From IMG/VR virus record IMGVR_UViG_3300030098_000835, positions 1 through 35,128 of that record: a DNA stretch of 35,128 nt; one strand, written 5' to 3'. This document shows, one piece after another, positions 13,382 to 21,998 of this stretch; within the stretch, counting starts at the first letter, position 1, and the number at the start of each line of letters is the position of its first letter. Origin of the DNA: a virus. Below the pieces are notes generated by a model. That model was not told where the DNA came from and did not search any database. It saw only the letters and a list, made by a program, of their open reading frames with translations. The translations under genes were made by a program, and so were the position numbers.

Positions 13382-13410
13382 AATTTACAAATAATAATCG
13401 AGAAAAGCAA
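13382..13410 (-). promoter_or_regulatory. sigma70-like promoter of the early operon
   Basis: Minus-strand -35 box TTGCTT (13410-13405), a 17-base spacer and -10 box TAAATT (13387-13382), 47 bases before the first ATG. The layout matches the promoter of the DUF932 gene. It should drive the coupled gene string from 13334 down to 4044. Confidence 0.6.
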
Positions 13411-13477
13411 CAGTTATTTTCCCTCGGTGATACTGTTGCAATAGGGTTACTTCTTTTGAAGTTGTAGAAATAAAATA

Positions 13478-13553
13478 GCCAGAGACGAGATCGGGTGTGC
13501 GTGGATATGGATAACAACAACGAACACAGAGCCATGTATAGGTCGCCTCTGGC
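13478..13553. other. long-loop hairpin carrying a leader-motif copy
   Basis: Arms GCCAGAGACGA (13478-13488) and TCGCCTCTGGC (13543-13553) pair over 11 positions with one mismatch, enclosing a 54-base loop. The loop contains TATGGATAACAACAACGAA on the plus strand (13506-13524). Each side is followed by AT-rich sequence, so it could act as a weak terminator in either direction or fold as a small RNA. No gene is visible here; the only plus-strand ORF is a seven-codon MYRSPLA. Confidence 0.6.
13506..13524 (+). repeat. shared leader motif, copy 3, opposite strand
   Basis: This sequence shares the blocks TATGGAT and AACAACAACGAA (12 contiguous bases) with the DUF932 leader and TATGGA plus AACAACAAC with the early-operon leader. 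It lies on the opposite strand. RNA read from the minus strand through it would be complementary to both leaders. No promoter matching theirs precedes it on the plus strand. Confidence 0.6.
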
Positions 13554-13626
13554 TTGATTTAATTTAAAAATATGTATTGATAAATAAAAGCTTTATGTCT
13601 TTAAAAACGTAACAAAATAAATAAAT

Positions 13627-13675
13627 GCAGGGGCAAAATGATTAGCGCATATGGAGTAAAACGCTATGCCCCTGC
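13627..13675 (-). terminator. terminator at the end of the late (tail) operon
   Basis: Perfect 9-base-pair stem GCAGGGGCA/TGCCCCTGC (13627-13635 with 13667-13675), extended by an inner TAGCG/CGCTA stem after a seven-base bulge. On the minus strand the hairpin is followed by ATTTATTTATTTTG. It lies 14 bases past the last tail gene. The remaining bases 13554-13626 are nearly pure A and T and hold no gene that I can see. Confidence 0.8.
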
Positions 13676-13688
13676 TAGGGAGAGAAAT

Positions 13689-14441
13689 TTATGATAATTG
13701 CTCATTTAAAGTTATATCACAAGAATACCTATTATAAGAAACTTCTTTGAATTCTATCGGGCTGTCTAACCTTACATAGTGATGCGGTCCACTAGCCCCA
13801 TTTTCTGAGTAAATAAATTTTTTATAGTCTTGAACGCTTTCCTGCATGCTTTGTAAACTGTCTTTAAACGTTGAACTTATGCTACTGAAATTCATAGCTA
13901 TGACCGTCTTAGGGTTTCCAATTTTCACGGCATATTCTACACCGCCAATACTTTGATTTACGGACGTGTTGAAAGATTCTGATTCTCCCATTCCGATTTC
14001 TGGGTTAAGTTCAAATTCTAATTTTTGACCAATTATAAACTCTGTTAGGTTTAAAATGTCCCCACTCGTTGATGCCAAGTGCCAATTCATAGACGCAGCA
14101 GAACTAAATTCTTTAATACTCCAACCAGCTGAAAAGTTTGCAGTGATATCTATCGCAGAACTGAAAGTATTAGTTGCCACCGCCCTATACAGTGAAATAT
14201 CATCTGTTTCTGCGGCACTAAAATATAAAGCGATGAAATCAAGAGATTTAGAACTGGGAAAAGTGATCTTCAAAGCATCCGCATTATTAAAGCCAGTAGC
14301 TGCCGTTGCAATAGATTGGTCAACTAATCTTTCTTCATTTATCATACTATCGCTGTCACTCCAACTTGTTCCAGAATACGTACCGTCATTTATAGTTGCT
14401 TCTAATAAACCTTCTGAATCATAATAAAATGTTTTTGCCAT
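13689..14441 (-). CDS. tail-associated structural protein
   Basis: 250 aa, AGGGAG ribosome site, start MAKTFYYDSEGLLEATINDG. Composition is Ser/Thr/Asn-rich with long beta-strand patterns, as in virion proteins; no catalytic motif. It is the last gene of the tail operon, after the tape measure and the hub-like protein, a position usually held by distal tail or tail-tip components. Its C-terminal third (DYKKFIYSENGASGPHHYVR...FKEVSYNRYSCDITL) resembles the ordered beta end of distal tail proteins, but the call stays general. Confidence 0.6.
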   Translation of the reverse strand: MAKTFYYDSEGLLEATINDGTYSGTSWSDSDSMINEERLVDQSIATAATGFNNADALKITFPSSKSLDFIALYFSAAETDDISLYRAVATNTFSSAIDITANFSAGWSIKEFSSAASMNWHLASTSGDILNLTEFIIGQKLEFELNPEIGMGESESFNTSVNQSIGGVEYAVKIGNPKTVIAMNFSSISSTFKDSLQSMQESVQDYKKFIYSENGASGPHHYVRLDSPIEFKEVSYNRYSCDITLNEQLS

Positions 14442-16657
14442 TATATCTCCCTAAATTTGCATTTTAATTTATCTACCTGCCTTGTAACTGAAATAACAAT
14501 AAAGTTTTTTCCAGACCAGCTCTCCCCAAACGGATCAACTGGCATTGTGTTAAAATTTACAAAATCACCTACGTCAATACCGTAAAACAGCGGGCTGATT
14601 ACAGTAGCTGAAACAATAATTTTCTGGCTTCCTATAATGTTATCATAATAGCTGTACCAATCATCGTTTACATTAGAAGTTGAAGCGGTTGGAATATCAT
14701 TTTCGCTACTAGTGTCTCCTACATAAGCGTCAAGCCTGATTGTTTTTTTGTTTTCATTCGTGCCTATTTTTAAATCACTTATAGCTGTTGAATTCGTTGC
14801 TGAAACTTTACTCATGTGACCATTTAACGCAGGGTGCTTTCTGTATTCAATATCCATGCTCGTGATAACTTGACTCATAGAAGATAAAGATATTTCTACA
14901 TTTGCCAAATCATCCGTATTTAGCGTATGGTCTGCACTTACACTATCTGGTATATAAATATACTCCCCAGCACCTTGGCCATTAAATCTAAAAATAAAAC
15001 CGCCTTCATATTGTAATTTTTCTAACGCCCTAATCAAAGAAACTGGTTCATTTAGCCAGTACCTAATTCTCCAGTCTTTAGCTGCGTTTAAATTCCTACC
15101 GCTACTCCAATTTGTAGGTGTATTTGAATTTGTATAAGATGTAAACCTATGAAGTAAATCTCTATGAGCTTCGTGTATTTCTGTAATTGCCGAATCACTA
15201 TTCCAACCGTTATCTTTAAGTCCGTTTGCACCACAGTAAACATAATCAAGGTCATCAAGAAATTTATACGCATCTGCCTTTGTACCGCCATTGGTAGTGT
15301 TATTAAAATCTAGTTGCGATACGGTTTCAATTCTCAAATCATATAACCTGAATTGTATTAACAGGTCTCCGTCTATACTTGAATGGTTTCTAGTTTGCTT
15401 TACTTGTAAATCAAAACTCGAACCCCAACCAGAACTGCTCGCTAAAAAAGCACTATCCCTATCTGACTGAGTTTTTATTGTAGCCACACTTGATATATCC
15501 GTATTTCCTGGAGAAGATGATAGGGTTGTAATAGTTTCATTAGCGTCAAGATTTATATGCCCTAAATCAACTCCAGAACCAAATGTGTTATCTATTAATT
15601 TTATTTGAATATCTCTTCCTGCCCCACTTCCTGAAATATTAGAAAGAGTAGCAGTTCCTGTAAGTGTGTAATGAAAAACCAGCAAAGAAGGAAATCCGTG
15701 TATTTGAGGTAATTTAAAACTGATTGTTCTTATTTCATTATTTAAAAAATCACCATCATAATTAAACTCTGTGTAATTACTTGTATCTGCTATTGTTCCA
15801 TTAAACGCATTATCATTAGACTGCCACCCTGTACCGCTAGAGGTTCTTTCAGACGGTTTGAAAACAATTTTCCTAAGCATATTTTGATGGAATCTAATTG
15901 CGTACCCGTCTCCATAGCTTTCGTTTTGAGAATCCACCGTGTTATATGTAGAGGCATCGTTTGCTAGAGGAATAAATTTATCAATACTTTTTTCATAATA
16001 ATGTGGCCAACAATTATTCGTTGTACTTCTTATCCCTGTAAGTGCGAATAGCGTATCACCTCTTCTTTCTTCAACTGGTATTGGGTAAAGTGTTTTTCTG
16101 TTTCTAAAATCATCATCATCAGATGGAGTGCTTGCTACGGATGAAGAGTTTGCCGTAAAATCGCCGTACGCAATAGGGTAATAATTATTTTTATCTGTTT
16201 TTACTTGGGGTATTTCTACACCGTCCCAAGGTTTTTTAGCTTCAATGCTCAACTTTATTTTATCAATATCGTGAGATATATTGCTTAGTTTTCCAGAGTA
16301 GATTAAAAGACAGTCGCTGATCCCAGTTGCATCCTCTGGTTGTATGTAAACCTTCACTGTTCTATTAATGTAATCTCTTGAACCCCCGAATATTTCAGCT
16401 GAAAAATCGTCAGCTAGGTATTTAAAATTTGCAATATTTATAGACACGTTACTAGTTTTAGAAGTGCTGCGTGTTAAATTAATTGATTCTCTTATACTTG
16501 GTTTATTTAATACAGAACCATGATATTGCACAGATTCTACAACCGTATCATAAAAGGCAACTCCAGTAAAATTTGATTCATTATCGTAATGCAGTTGAAA
16601 CAACCAGTTCCTTTTATTAGAATGGTTATTAAATGATGCTGGTAAAGTAAGAGCCAT
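14441..16657 (-). CDS. tail tip / baseplate hub-like protein
   Basis: 738 aa. The N-terminal 150 residues (NRSTSKTSNVSINI-type strands, YSGKLSNISHDIDKIKLSIEA) look like the first beta domains of siphovirus hub proteins. The middle carries Ser/Gly-rich beta sequence that may be a carbohydrate-binding insertion (about 300-450). The C-terminal 200 residues (LIRALEKLQYEGGFIFRFNG, then beta strands to LKCKFREI) have the look of the gp27-type hub end. Located directly after the tape measure gene, overlapping by a TAATG, where the tail-tip genes lie in siphoviruses. It probably closes the tail tube and contacts the receptor. The exact subfamily is not recognised. Confidence 0.65.
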   Translation of the reverse strand: MALTLPASFNNHSNKRNWLFQLHYDNESNFTGVAFYDTVVESVQYHGSVLNKPSIRESINLTRSTSKTSNVSINIANFKYLADDFSAEIFGGSRDYINRTVKVYIQPEDATGISDCLLIYSGKLSNISHDIDKIKLSIEAKKPWDGVEIPQVKTDKNNYYPIAYGDFTANSSSVASTPSDDDDFRNRKTLYPIPVEERRGDTLFALTGIRSTTNNCWPHYYEKSIDKFIPLANDASTYNTVDSQNESYGDGYAIRFHQNMLRKIVFKPSERTSSGTGWQSNDNAFNGTIADTSNYTEFNYDGDFLNNEIRTISFKLPQIHGFPSLLVFHYTLTGTATLSNISGSGAGRDIQIKLIDNTFGSGVDLGHINLDANETITTLSSSPGNTDISSVATIKTQSDRDSAFLASSSGWGSSFDLQVKQTRNHSSIDGDLLIQFRLYDLRIETVSQLDFNNTTNGGTKADAYKFLDDLDYVYCGANGLKDNGWNSDSAITEIHEAHRDLLHRFTSYTNSNTPTNWSSGRNLNAAKDWRIRYWLNEPVSLIRALEKLQYEGGFIFRFNGQGAGEYIYIPDSVSADHTLNTDDLANVEISLSSMSQVITSMDIEYRKHPALNGHMSKVSATNSTAISDLKIGTNENKKTIRLDAYVGDTSSENDIPTASTSNVNDDWYSYYDNIIGSQKIIVSATVISPLFYGIDVGDFVNFNTMPVDPFGESWSGKNFIVISVTRQVDKLKCKFREI

Positions 16658-18642
16658 TAAGCTAAATTATCTTGTATAGTTTTTTCTATCTCTGGAATGA
16701 TAAAGTCTTTTACGTATTCGTCATTAGTGACTGGCCCATTAAAGTTTACCGTAACGCCACCCATATTTCCAGCTAGGTTATTTTGCTGGGCTTGATTTAA
16801 AATAAGTTCTCCTGGAGTAAGCATGGCTGGCACCGTATCACCTTGCCCTCTATCAACGCCCTGAACAATACCGCCAGATGCGAATTGCTGAGAATCTATC
16901 GCTTTTACATTTTCTAAACCTAAGGCTAAAGCAATACCAGCGGGAACGATACCAGCTGGCCAACCCCCGAATTGGCTAAAAGTTTTTGCAGATGCAGAAT
17001 ACGCATTTACCAAAGCTTCCCCTTTCGCTAAAAGTTTTGTCCTTTGCCCCCCCTTCTTTTCTAATGCAGATGCTTGTTTAGCCATTCCGAAAAAAGAGCC
17101 TAGTTGGTCTGCTTTTGCGGCTGATTCTTGAGCGTATAGTTTAGATTTACTTGCGGTTACAAATTTCTGAACATCTACTTCGTTTACACCCGCCTGTTGA
17201 AAAGCAAAAGCCTTTTGGTTTATTTGCTTAATCGCTTCATCTCTAAAGTGAGCAGATAAAGCTAAAGACCTTTGTTGTTGTTCTTCTTGGTTTATTAAAT
17301 TATTTTCATTATTAACCGCATTAATTTCATTATCTAATTCTGTATTTTCCGCTTTCATTTCTGCAATATTAGAAAAATAATTTGCCCAAACCTCTTTACT
17401 TTTTTCTGTAAAATCTGTTAAATTATCTACTTGAGATTCTCCACCAAATAAATCAGCGAGGCCTGTTTCTCCAAACTGGGCAGAAATACTTTCTGTATCA
17501 ATCAAATCCCCAAGCTCCATTTTACTCAAACCCATTTTTTCACCCGCCCAAGTGTCTGCGAGAGAATTGAATTGCTCTTTTATAGCGTTAAAAACAGAAG
17601 TAAATAAATTCTTTACCTTTGCCGCCATTAGTTCTGCGGCAATTGTAACAGGTTCCCATAATAAATTAGCTACATTTTTTACCCCGCTCAACAACCTTTC
17701 AAATATTCCCTGAGCGATAGGAACAATTTTCCCGAATGCAAAACTAAAAAACTCAGGCAACCCGTCAAATAACAACATAAAAGTATCACCTACTGCTGAT
17801 AATAACGCATTTACATTACCCATTACATTAGAAGCTGTTTTGGAGAAATCTATTTTAGACATTACATCTACTACATTAGAAATATCATCTGAAAATGAAG
17901 CCATAACGTCAAGAGAAGCATTAAATGCGGGTGTAAGGGCTTGCCCTAATTCTCCCGCCATATTCGTTGCTGAGGACTTTAGTTTATTAATCCTATCTGC
18001 GGTTGTTAGGTTTTCTTCCCCTAAGTCATTGACAAGTTCTCTTGCCGCTTTCATCGTGGCGTTATTAAAAGCGGTTTTTTTCTGTTGGTCTGTTAATTGT
18101 TCAACCGTGATGCCTAAAGAATCTGCGTGGGCTTTGTTAGCCTTTTCAATGTCGACAATGATACCGAGGTTGTCAAGCATAAGTTTTGACTGCCTTCCCA
18201 TACCAGTAACGAGAGACTCAACCCCAAATAAAGCGTCTTGACCTAGTGCCGCACCCAACCTTTGGGCTATATCAAAAGCTTCGGCCATCTGGTCGTTAGT
18301 TTCAAAAACCCCCAGCAACATCGCATTATTAGCTTGAGTCATTAAATCAATGCTGTTTACTGTCCCATCTGTTGCTTCTTGTAATTTTTTAAGCGTATCA
18401 CCTGTCCCACCTATACCTTTAGTCAGGTTTTTAAACCCGCCCTCTACCGCAGTCAGCTTGCTTGAAATTTGAATCGTTTCTCTAATTCCATTTATTATAC
18501 CCTTTGCTGCATAAAACGCAGCGGCAGCTTTTGCGGCAGAACTCGCTAACGCCCCAAAGGCAGCACCAACGCCTTTCACATCTTTTGTTGCTTTTTTACC
18601 TCCCTTAATCCCGAGTTTTATTAATAAGTTTTTAACAGCCAT
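16657..18642 (-). CDS. tape measure protein
   Basis: 661 aa. The N-terminal region is Ala/Gly/Lys-rich (KGGKKATKDVKGVGAAFGAL then ASSAAKAAAAFYAAKGIING), followed by long helices, hydrophobic segments (around 275-320 and near 575-592, WPAGIVPAGIALALG) and a Gln-rich coiled coil (about 425-520). It ends in a Gly-rich domain with VDRGQGDTVPAMLTPGELIL, a very common tape-measure C-terminal motif. It sets tail length; at roughly 0.15 nm per residue the tail would be near 100 nm, so a siphovirus. It follows the two tail assembly chaperone frames, as expected. Confidence 0.92.
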   Translation of the reverse strand: MAVKNLLIKLGIKGGKKATKDVKGVGAAFGALASSAAKAAAAFYAAKGIINGIRETIQISSKLTAVEGGFKNLTKGIGGTGDTLKKLQEATDGTVNSIDLMTQANNAMLLGVFETNDQMAEAFDIAQRLGAALGQDALFGVESLVTGMGRQSKLMLDNLGIIVDIEKANKAHADSLGITVEQLTDQQKKTAFNNATMKAARELVNDLGEENLTTADRINKLKSSATNMAGELGQALTPAFNASLDVMASFSDDISNVVDVMSKIDFSKTASNVMGNVNALLSAVGDTFMLLFDGLPEFFSFAFGKIVPIAQGIFERLLSGVKNVANLLWEPVTIAAELMAAKVKNLFTSVFNAIKEQFNSLADTWAGEKMGLSKMELGDLIDTESISAQFGETGLADLFGGESQVDNLTDFTEKSKEVWANYFSNIAEMKAENTELDNEINAVNNENNLINQEEQQQRSLALSAHFRDEAIKQINQKAFAFQQAGVNEVDVQKFVTASKSKLYAQESAAKADQLGSFFGMAKQASALEKKGGQRTKLLAKGEALVNAYSASAKTFSQFGGWPAGIVPAGIALALGLENVKAIDSQQFASGGIVQGVDRGQGDTVPAMLTPGELILNQAQQNNLAGNMGGVTVNFNGPVTNDEYVKDFIIPEIEKTIQDNLA

Positions 18643-19031
18643 TATTTTTCTCTTTCATGTTTGTTTATATTATTTAATTCATTTTGTATAATAGCGAAGC
18701 AATCTAGAATGTATGGGTTTACATTATCTAAATTGTCAGCTAAAGGAACGTTATAATTTCTCACCGTAAAATAATCAGTTATCATATCCCAGCACCATTG
18801 AGAAATAACTTCAGAAGGATTGCAGAAGAAAGGTAGTTGATAGTAAAGGCTTTGCCCGATACTGTATTTTTTACCTTCAGTTTCCTTGAGCAATTTATCA
18901 ATTTCATACCAAACGTCCTTAAAAGATTCAAAATCTTTTTTCTTACCAGTGACAGGCGACTGAGCCTTGTAAGGGTATTCTAGCCTCGGTTTAGGGACTC
19001 CATAATTAGAGAACCATACCGCTGTCCTCAA
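18642..19031 (-). CDS. tail assembly chaperone, frameshift extension (T part of G/GT)
   Basis: 129 aa if begun at the TTG at 19031 (overlapping the previous TGA as TTGA), but probably made mainly as the end of a fusion. A GGGAAAC slippery heptamer at 19049-19043 lies exactly in phase. A -1 slip there enters this frame at 19043 with no stop in between, giving a product of about 220 aa. The frame contains RLEYPYK, KDFESFKDVWYEIDKLL and PFFCNPSEVISQWCWDMITD. In lambda-like phages the G and GT proteins coat the tape measure during tail assembly. Position right before the tape measure gene is canonical. Confidence 0.8.
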   Translation of the reverse strand: MRTAVWFSNYGVPKPRLEYPYKAQSPVTGKKKDFESFKDVWYEIDKLLKETEGKKYSIGQSLYYQLPFFCNPSEVISQWCWDMITDYFTVRNYNVPLADNLDNVNPYILDCFAIIQNELNNINKHEREK

Positions 19032-19303
19032 TCGCCAGAAAGGTTTCCCAAATCTAAACCCATATACGCACCTATAATTGCCGTAAGAACTTCATCTTCC
19101 TGAACTGCGGTCAACCCTTTCAAAGATTCTTCTGCGTGTTTTTCGTCTTTAAACGCTAGTAAAGTAAAGTCGTCTCCTAGTTCATGTAGCTTACTCAGGT
19201 CTTGAGAAGTAAAAACCTGCTTAACTTTTTTATAGAATTTACGTCTTTCTTTTCTAGTTATGTTTTTTACTTCAAATTCACCATGCGGTGTGTCAACAAC
19301 CAT
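19028..19303 (-). CDS. tail assembly chaperone (G part)
   Basis: 91 aa, MVVDTPHGEFEVKNITRKER continuing into a helical acidic body and ending GLDLGNLSGD. Size, charge and place between the major tail protein and the tape measure gene are those of the G-type chaperone. Its penultimate codons contain the GGGAAAC slippery site, four codons before the stop, so a fraction of ribosomes should make a longer GT protein. Confidence 0.8.
   Translation of the reverse strand: MVVDTPHGEFEVKNITRKERRKFYKKVKQVFTSQDLSKLHELGDDFTLLAFKDEKHAEESLKGLTAVQEDEVLTAIIGAYMGLDLGNLSGD
19043..19049 (-). other. programmed -1 ribosomal frameshift site GGGAAAC
   Basis: Zero-frame reading is TTG GGA AAC CTT, so the heptamer is G-GGA-AAC and obeys the X-XXY-YYZ rule. 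Lambda uses GGGAAAG at the same point of the same gene pair. After the slip, reading continues CCT TTC TGG CGA into the downstream frame. Confidence 0.85.
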
Positions 19304-19319
19304 AGTACCTCCCTATTTA

Positions 19320-20399
19320 TTACCAACTTGTTACTGCACTATTCTCAAATGTTTCTAGTTTGAAAGCTTCATTAGAACCATTCTGAACGCACTCAAATTC
19401 AAGAGTGTGGAATACACCTGATTCACTAAGGTCTTGACCTGGATCACCTGTGTATTGTATTTCTGCCGTTATTTCCATTTCCCCTGCGGCATCTGGAGCA
19501 GAATCACCGCAAATCAAGTTTAGAGTCATAGTGTTACCGTCAAGAAAATCCTGAATAACGTTATTTGCAGCACCGTAATCAAATTCATCATCGTATTTTA
19601 TTACTAGGCTTCCAGTGACTACATATTCAGGAAATACATATAATTCCGCATCTCCGTTTGTATTAAAGCCGACTCTATTAACGCCATTAGAAATATTAAA
19701 AGTGAATGATTTCATAATAAACGTTTGATTAGCGTTGCCTTCGGCATCTAGGGTTCTTGTATCAAAGTCCATAACATTGAAATATGTAGTTTGAGCGTCT
19801 ACCCAACTTCCATCAAATGTTTGTTCTAACGCACTTCCAGTAGAAACTGGGTTGCTGAACCCGCTAAAATAGTTTCCAGAGATACTTACAAGTCCGTTAT
19901 TTGCACCTACATCGCCTGTAATTGTCATATCCGAAACTACTACCCCAGCAACTTTAATACCTTCACCTGCGGCGGGATAATAAGCTAGGTTGCAACTATG
20001 AGGTAATCCACTTGATATAGTTCCACCGATAGAATTTGAATTACTTGAACCGTCAATTTCCATTTCGTGTAACGTACTTCCAGATGTTGCATTTTCTTGA
20101 CCAACTAATAATGCGTGTTGAGCCAATGTCCTAGGCGTAGCCACCATGTCAAAAGGCATCGTTACATTTCCACCTCTTAAATTGGTAATTGTGTCAGCAG
20201 CGTTTTTTACACTACCTCTACCGCTTAATAACCTAGATTCCCTAGAAACATTAAATATCGGTTTCTGTGCTTGAACAACTGGTTGCGTTAAGTATGCGGT
20301 TCCATCAGCACCGCTTGAATCTAATCCTACCCCGAAAGATGTCTCGGCTTTTAAACCGTATTTAATACTACTTACAGGGAGTACTCTTGTGTCAGCCAT
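19320..20399 (-). CDS. major tail (tube) protein
   Basis: 359 aa, MADTRVLPVSSIKYGLKAET. The N-terminal 110 residues (RESRLLSGRGSVKNAADTIT, MPFDMVATPRTLAQHALL) and the beta-rich remainder fit a tail tube subunit, which stacks in hexameric rings around the tape measure. Its position upstream of the G/GT chaperones is canonical. The length is greater than many tube proteins (about 200-250 aa), so the region from about 230 onward may be an added surface domain. Confidence 0.75.
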   Translation of the reverse strand: MADTRVLPVSSIKYGLKAETSFGVGLDSSGADGTAYLTQPVVQAQKPIFNVSRESRLLSGRGSVKNAADTITNLRGGNVTMPFDMVATPRTLAQHALLVGQENATSGSTLHEMEIDGSSNSNSIGGTISSGLPHSCNLAYYPAAGEGIKVAGVVVSDMTITGDVGANNGLVSISGNYFSGFSNPVSTGSALEQTFDGSWVDAQTTYFNVMDFDTRTLDAEGNANQTFIMKSFTFNISNGVNRVGFNTNGDAELYVFPEYVVTGSLVIKYDDEFDYGAANNVIQDFLDGNTMTLNLICGDSAPDAAGEMEITAEIQYTGDPGQDLSESGVFHTLEFECVQNGSNEAFKLETFENSAVTSW

Positions 20400-20590
20400 T
20401 ATTTAGCCTCCTTACTTTGTTTTTTGTTTTTAGCCTTATCAACGAATCCCATATTTAATAATTCGCTTGCGGCATCTTCAGGTATTTCGACAACTTCACC
20501 ATCCCTGAGTTTAATCAGTGAAGCCTTATCGCAGAGCAACCCATTTGAATTAGCCCTATGAATTTTGTTTAATCTTGCTTTTACTTTCAT
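20399..20590 (-). CDS. 63-aa hypothetical protein in tail module
   Basis: Starts MKVKARLNKIHRANSNGLLC at the ATG overlapping the previous stop (TAATG), with GAGGT seven bases upstream; an earlier in-frame start lies inside the preceding gene. Contains RDGEVVEIPEDAASELLNMG, a short beta-plus-helix unit as in small head-tail or tail accessory proteins, and a Lys-rich tail. Function unknown. Confidence 0.6.
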   Translation of the reverse strand: MKVKARLNKIHRANSNGLLCDKASLIKLRDGEVVEIPEDAASELLNMGFVDKAKNKKQSKEAK

Positions 20591-21012
20591 TATAGCACCT
20601 CTATATTGTTGCAATTAAAAATTCCTATCCCCCTTAAAAGAGACCTGTCATCTTCATCTCTTTCATACTCTATGCTTGTTAGGTTTGCGTCAAACCAAAT
20701 AGCACCGCCTGAGTAAGATGAATTATTATGAATTAATCTTTTTAGCCTTTCCATTATATTACTGACTTGCTTCATATTATTTTTATTATATTGACCGCCT
20801 GATTTCAATTGATAATTGATTTGCACGGTGTACTCCCTTTGCGTTCCTGTAGATAAATTTGTAACCAATGCATCTGATTCTGGAATTAATAAAAAAGACT
20901 GAGGAGGTTTATGTTCGTCATATTGTACAGCTACGTTAAATTCACCATTGATTAACGTGGCTAACGTTTCCATTATATCATCATAAAGCGTATTTGAGTA
21001 AGTTATAGCCAT
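20590..21012 (-). CDS. putative tail terminator / tail completion protein
   Basis: 140 aa, MAITYSNTLYDDIMETLATL. It has the pattern of a short helical start followed by strands (FLLIPESD, REYTVQINYQLKSGG) and a helix (NNMKQVSNIMERLKRLIHN), much like tail terminator proteins that cap the tube. The position one gene before the tail tube protein agrees. Similarity is structural by eye only. Confidence 0.55.
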   Translation of the reverse strand: MAITYSNTLYDDIMETLATLINGEFNVAVQYDEHKPPQSFLLIPESDALVTNLSTGTQREYTVQINYQLKSGGQYNKNNMKQVSNIMERLKRLIHNNSSYSGGAIWFDANLTSIEYERDEDDRSLLRGIGIFNCNNIEVL

Positions 21013-21998
21013 TAAATTCTACTTGTCGCCACTGTTTTAATTGGAGTAAATTTTTGGTCTAGCATTCCGCTAACTTCCAGTTGCCACTCATCATTAGTCG
21101 TGTATAATCCAGGAGCAAACCTTATCCACATTTTATGACCTGCTGATTGCCAACCGCAATCTATCACCTCTTCATTCATATCCTGATTCAGTTTCAACCC
21201 TTGTTCATTTCTTACAAAAGTAGAATATTTCACTGTTGTATTAGCACTACCCGCTGTTATTGTCCCTCCGTTAGATATAATGATTTTAATTACATCCCAT
21301 TCGGTACTAGCCTTGCCTTTTACATCAAGTATCCCCCCAGTTGTATTTGCGTTTATAGAAACAGGTGATATGATACCTTTATACTTTTGCTCTGATTCAC
21401 TACTGTAAAGGTTTATAGAACCAGTTCTGAGCATATCTAACCAACCGCTATTTTGAGAATTAATAGCTTGAGATTTTATTTGGTCGGCTTTTTCTACGTC
21501 ATACGGTCTTATTAAAGATTCTACAGCCATCATAGCAGTTGAGCGAACTATTATTTCAGGGTAATCTCTATTAGTTGCATCCCCAGAGCCAACTCCTTTG
21601 TTTGCGTATATCGGGAAGGGGAGGTAACTGCGTACAAAGTCGGAGGCTCTTTTAACCGCATTATTCTTAAGGGTATACCAATCTAGGGATGCTTCAAATA
21701 TAGTAGAATTTAAACTGCTTACGCTAACCCCGCCCATATAATACTGTAACCTATCAGCATTAGCGTCATATTCATATTCATTATTTGCATTTGGGGTGTC
21801 CGTAACCTCAGATTGCTCCGCCCCGTCTTTATATAACTGAGAAACGTAGCCCGTATTAAACAGGTAGTAAAGGTTGCTTGTTCCAGATTCTACCCAGTTA
21901 CTAGCCAAAACTTTTTTCTGGTCATATTCGCCTAAATTAGGCTCAATAAACAACAGGTCTGTGTTCGTATTGCAATACGATTCGTAGTATGTACTCAT
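21012..21998 (-). CDS. virion structural protein, probable neck/tail connector
   Basis: 328 aa, MSTYYESYCNTNTDLLFIEP. The first half is helical with ASDFVRSYLPFPIYAN and RSTAMMAVESLIRPYDVEKA, resembling the helical head-tail adaptor proteins. The second half is beta-rich with GITAGSA-like loops (about 215-328), like a surface or binding domain. It lies upstream of the tail terminator candidate. A connector fused to a beta domain is my best reading; no named family recognised. Confidence 0.5.
   Translation of the reverse strand: MSTYYESYCNTNTDLLFIEPNLGEYDQKKVLASNWVESGTSNLYYLFNTGYVSQLYKDGAEQSEVTDTPNANNEYEYDANADRLQYYMGGVSVSSLNSTIFEASLDWYTLKNNAVKRASDFVRSYLPFPIYANKGVGSGDATNRDYPEIIVRSTAMMAVESLIRPYDVEKADQIKSQAINSQNSGWLDMLRTGSINLYSSESEQKYKGIISPVSINANTTGGILDVKGKASTEWDVIKIIISNGGTITAGSANTTVKYSTFVRNEQGLKLNQDMNEEVIDCGWQSAGHKMWIRFAPGLYTTNDEWQLEVSGMLDQKFTPIKTVATSRI

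Noticed and set aside
13506-13553. Plus-strand microcistron MYRSPLA after the third leader-motif copy
   Set aside because: Seven codons, no ribosome site and no promoter matching the two minus-strand cassettes.
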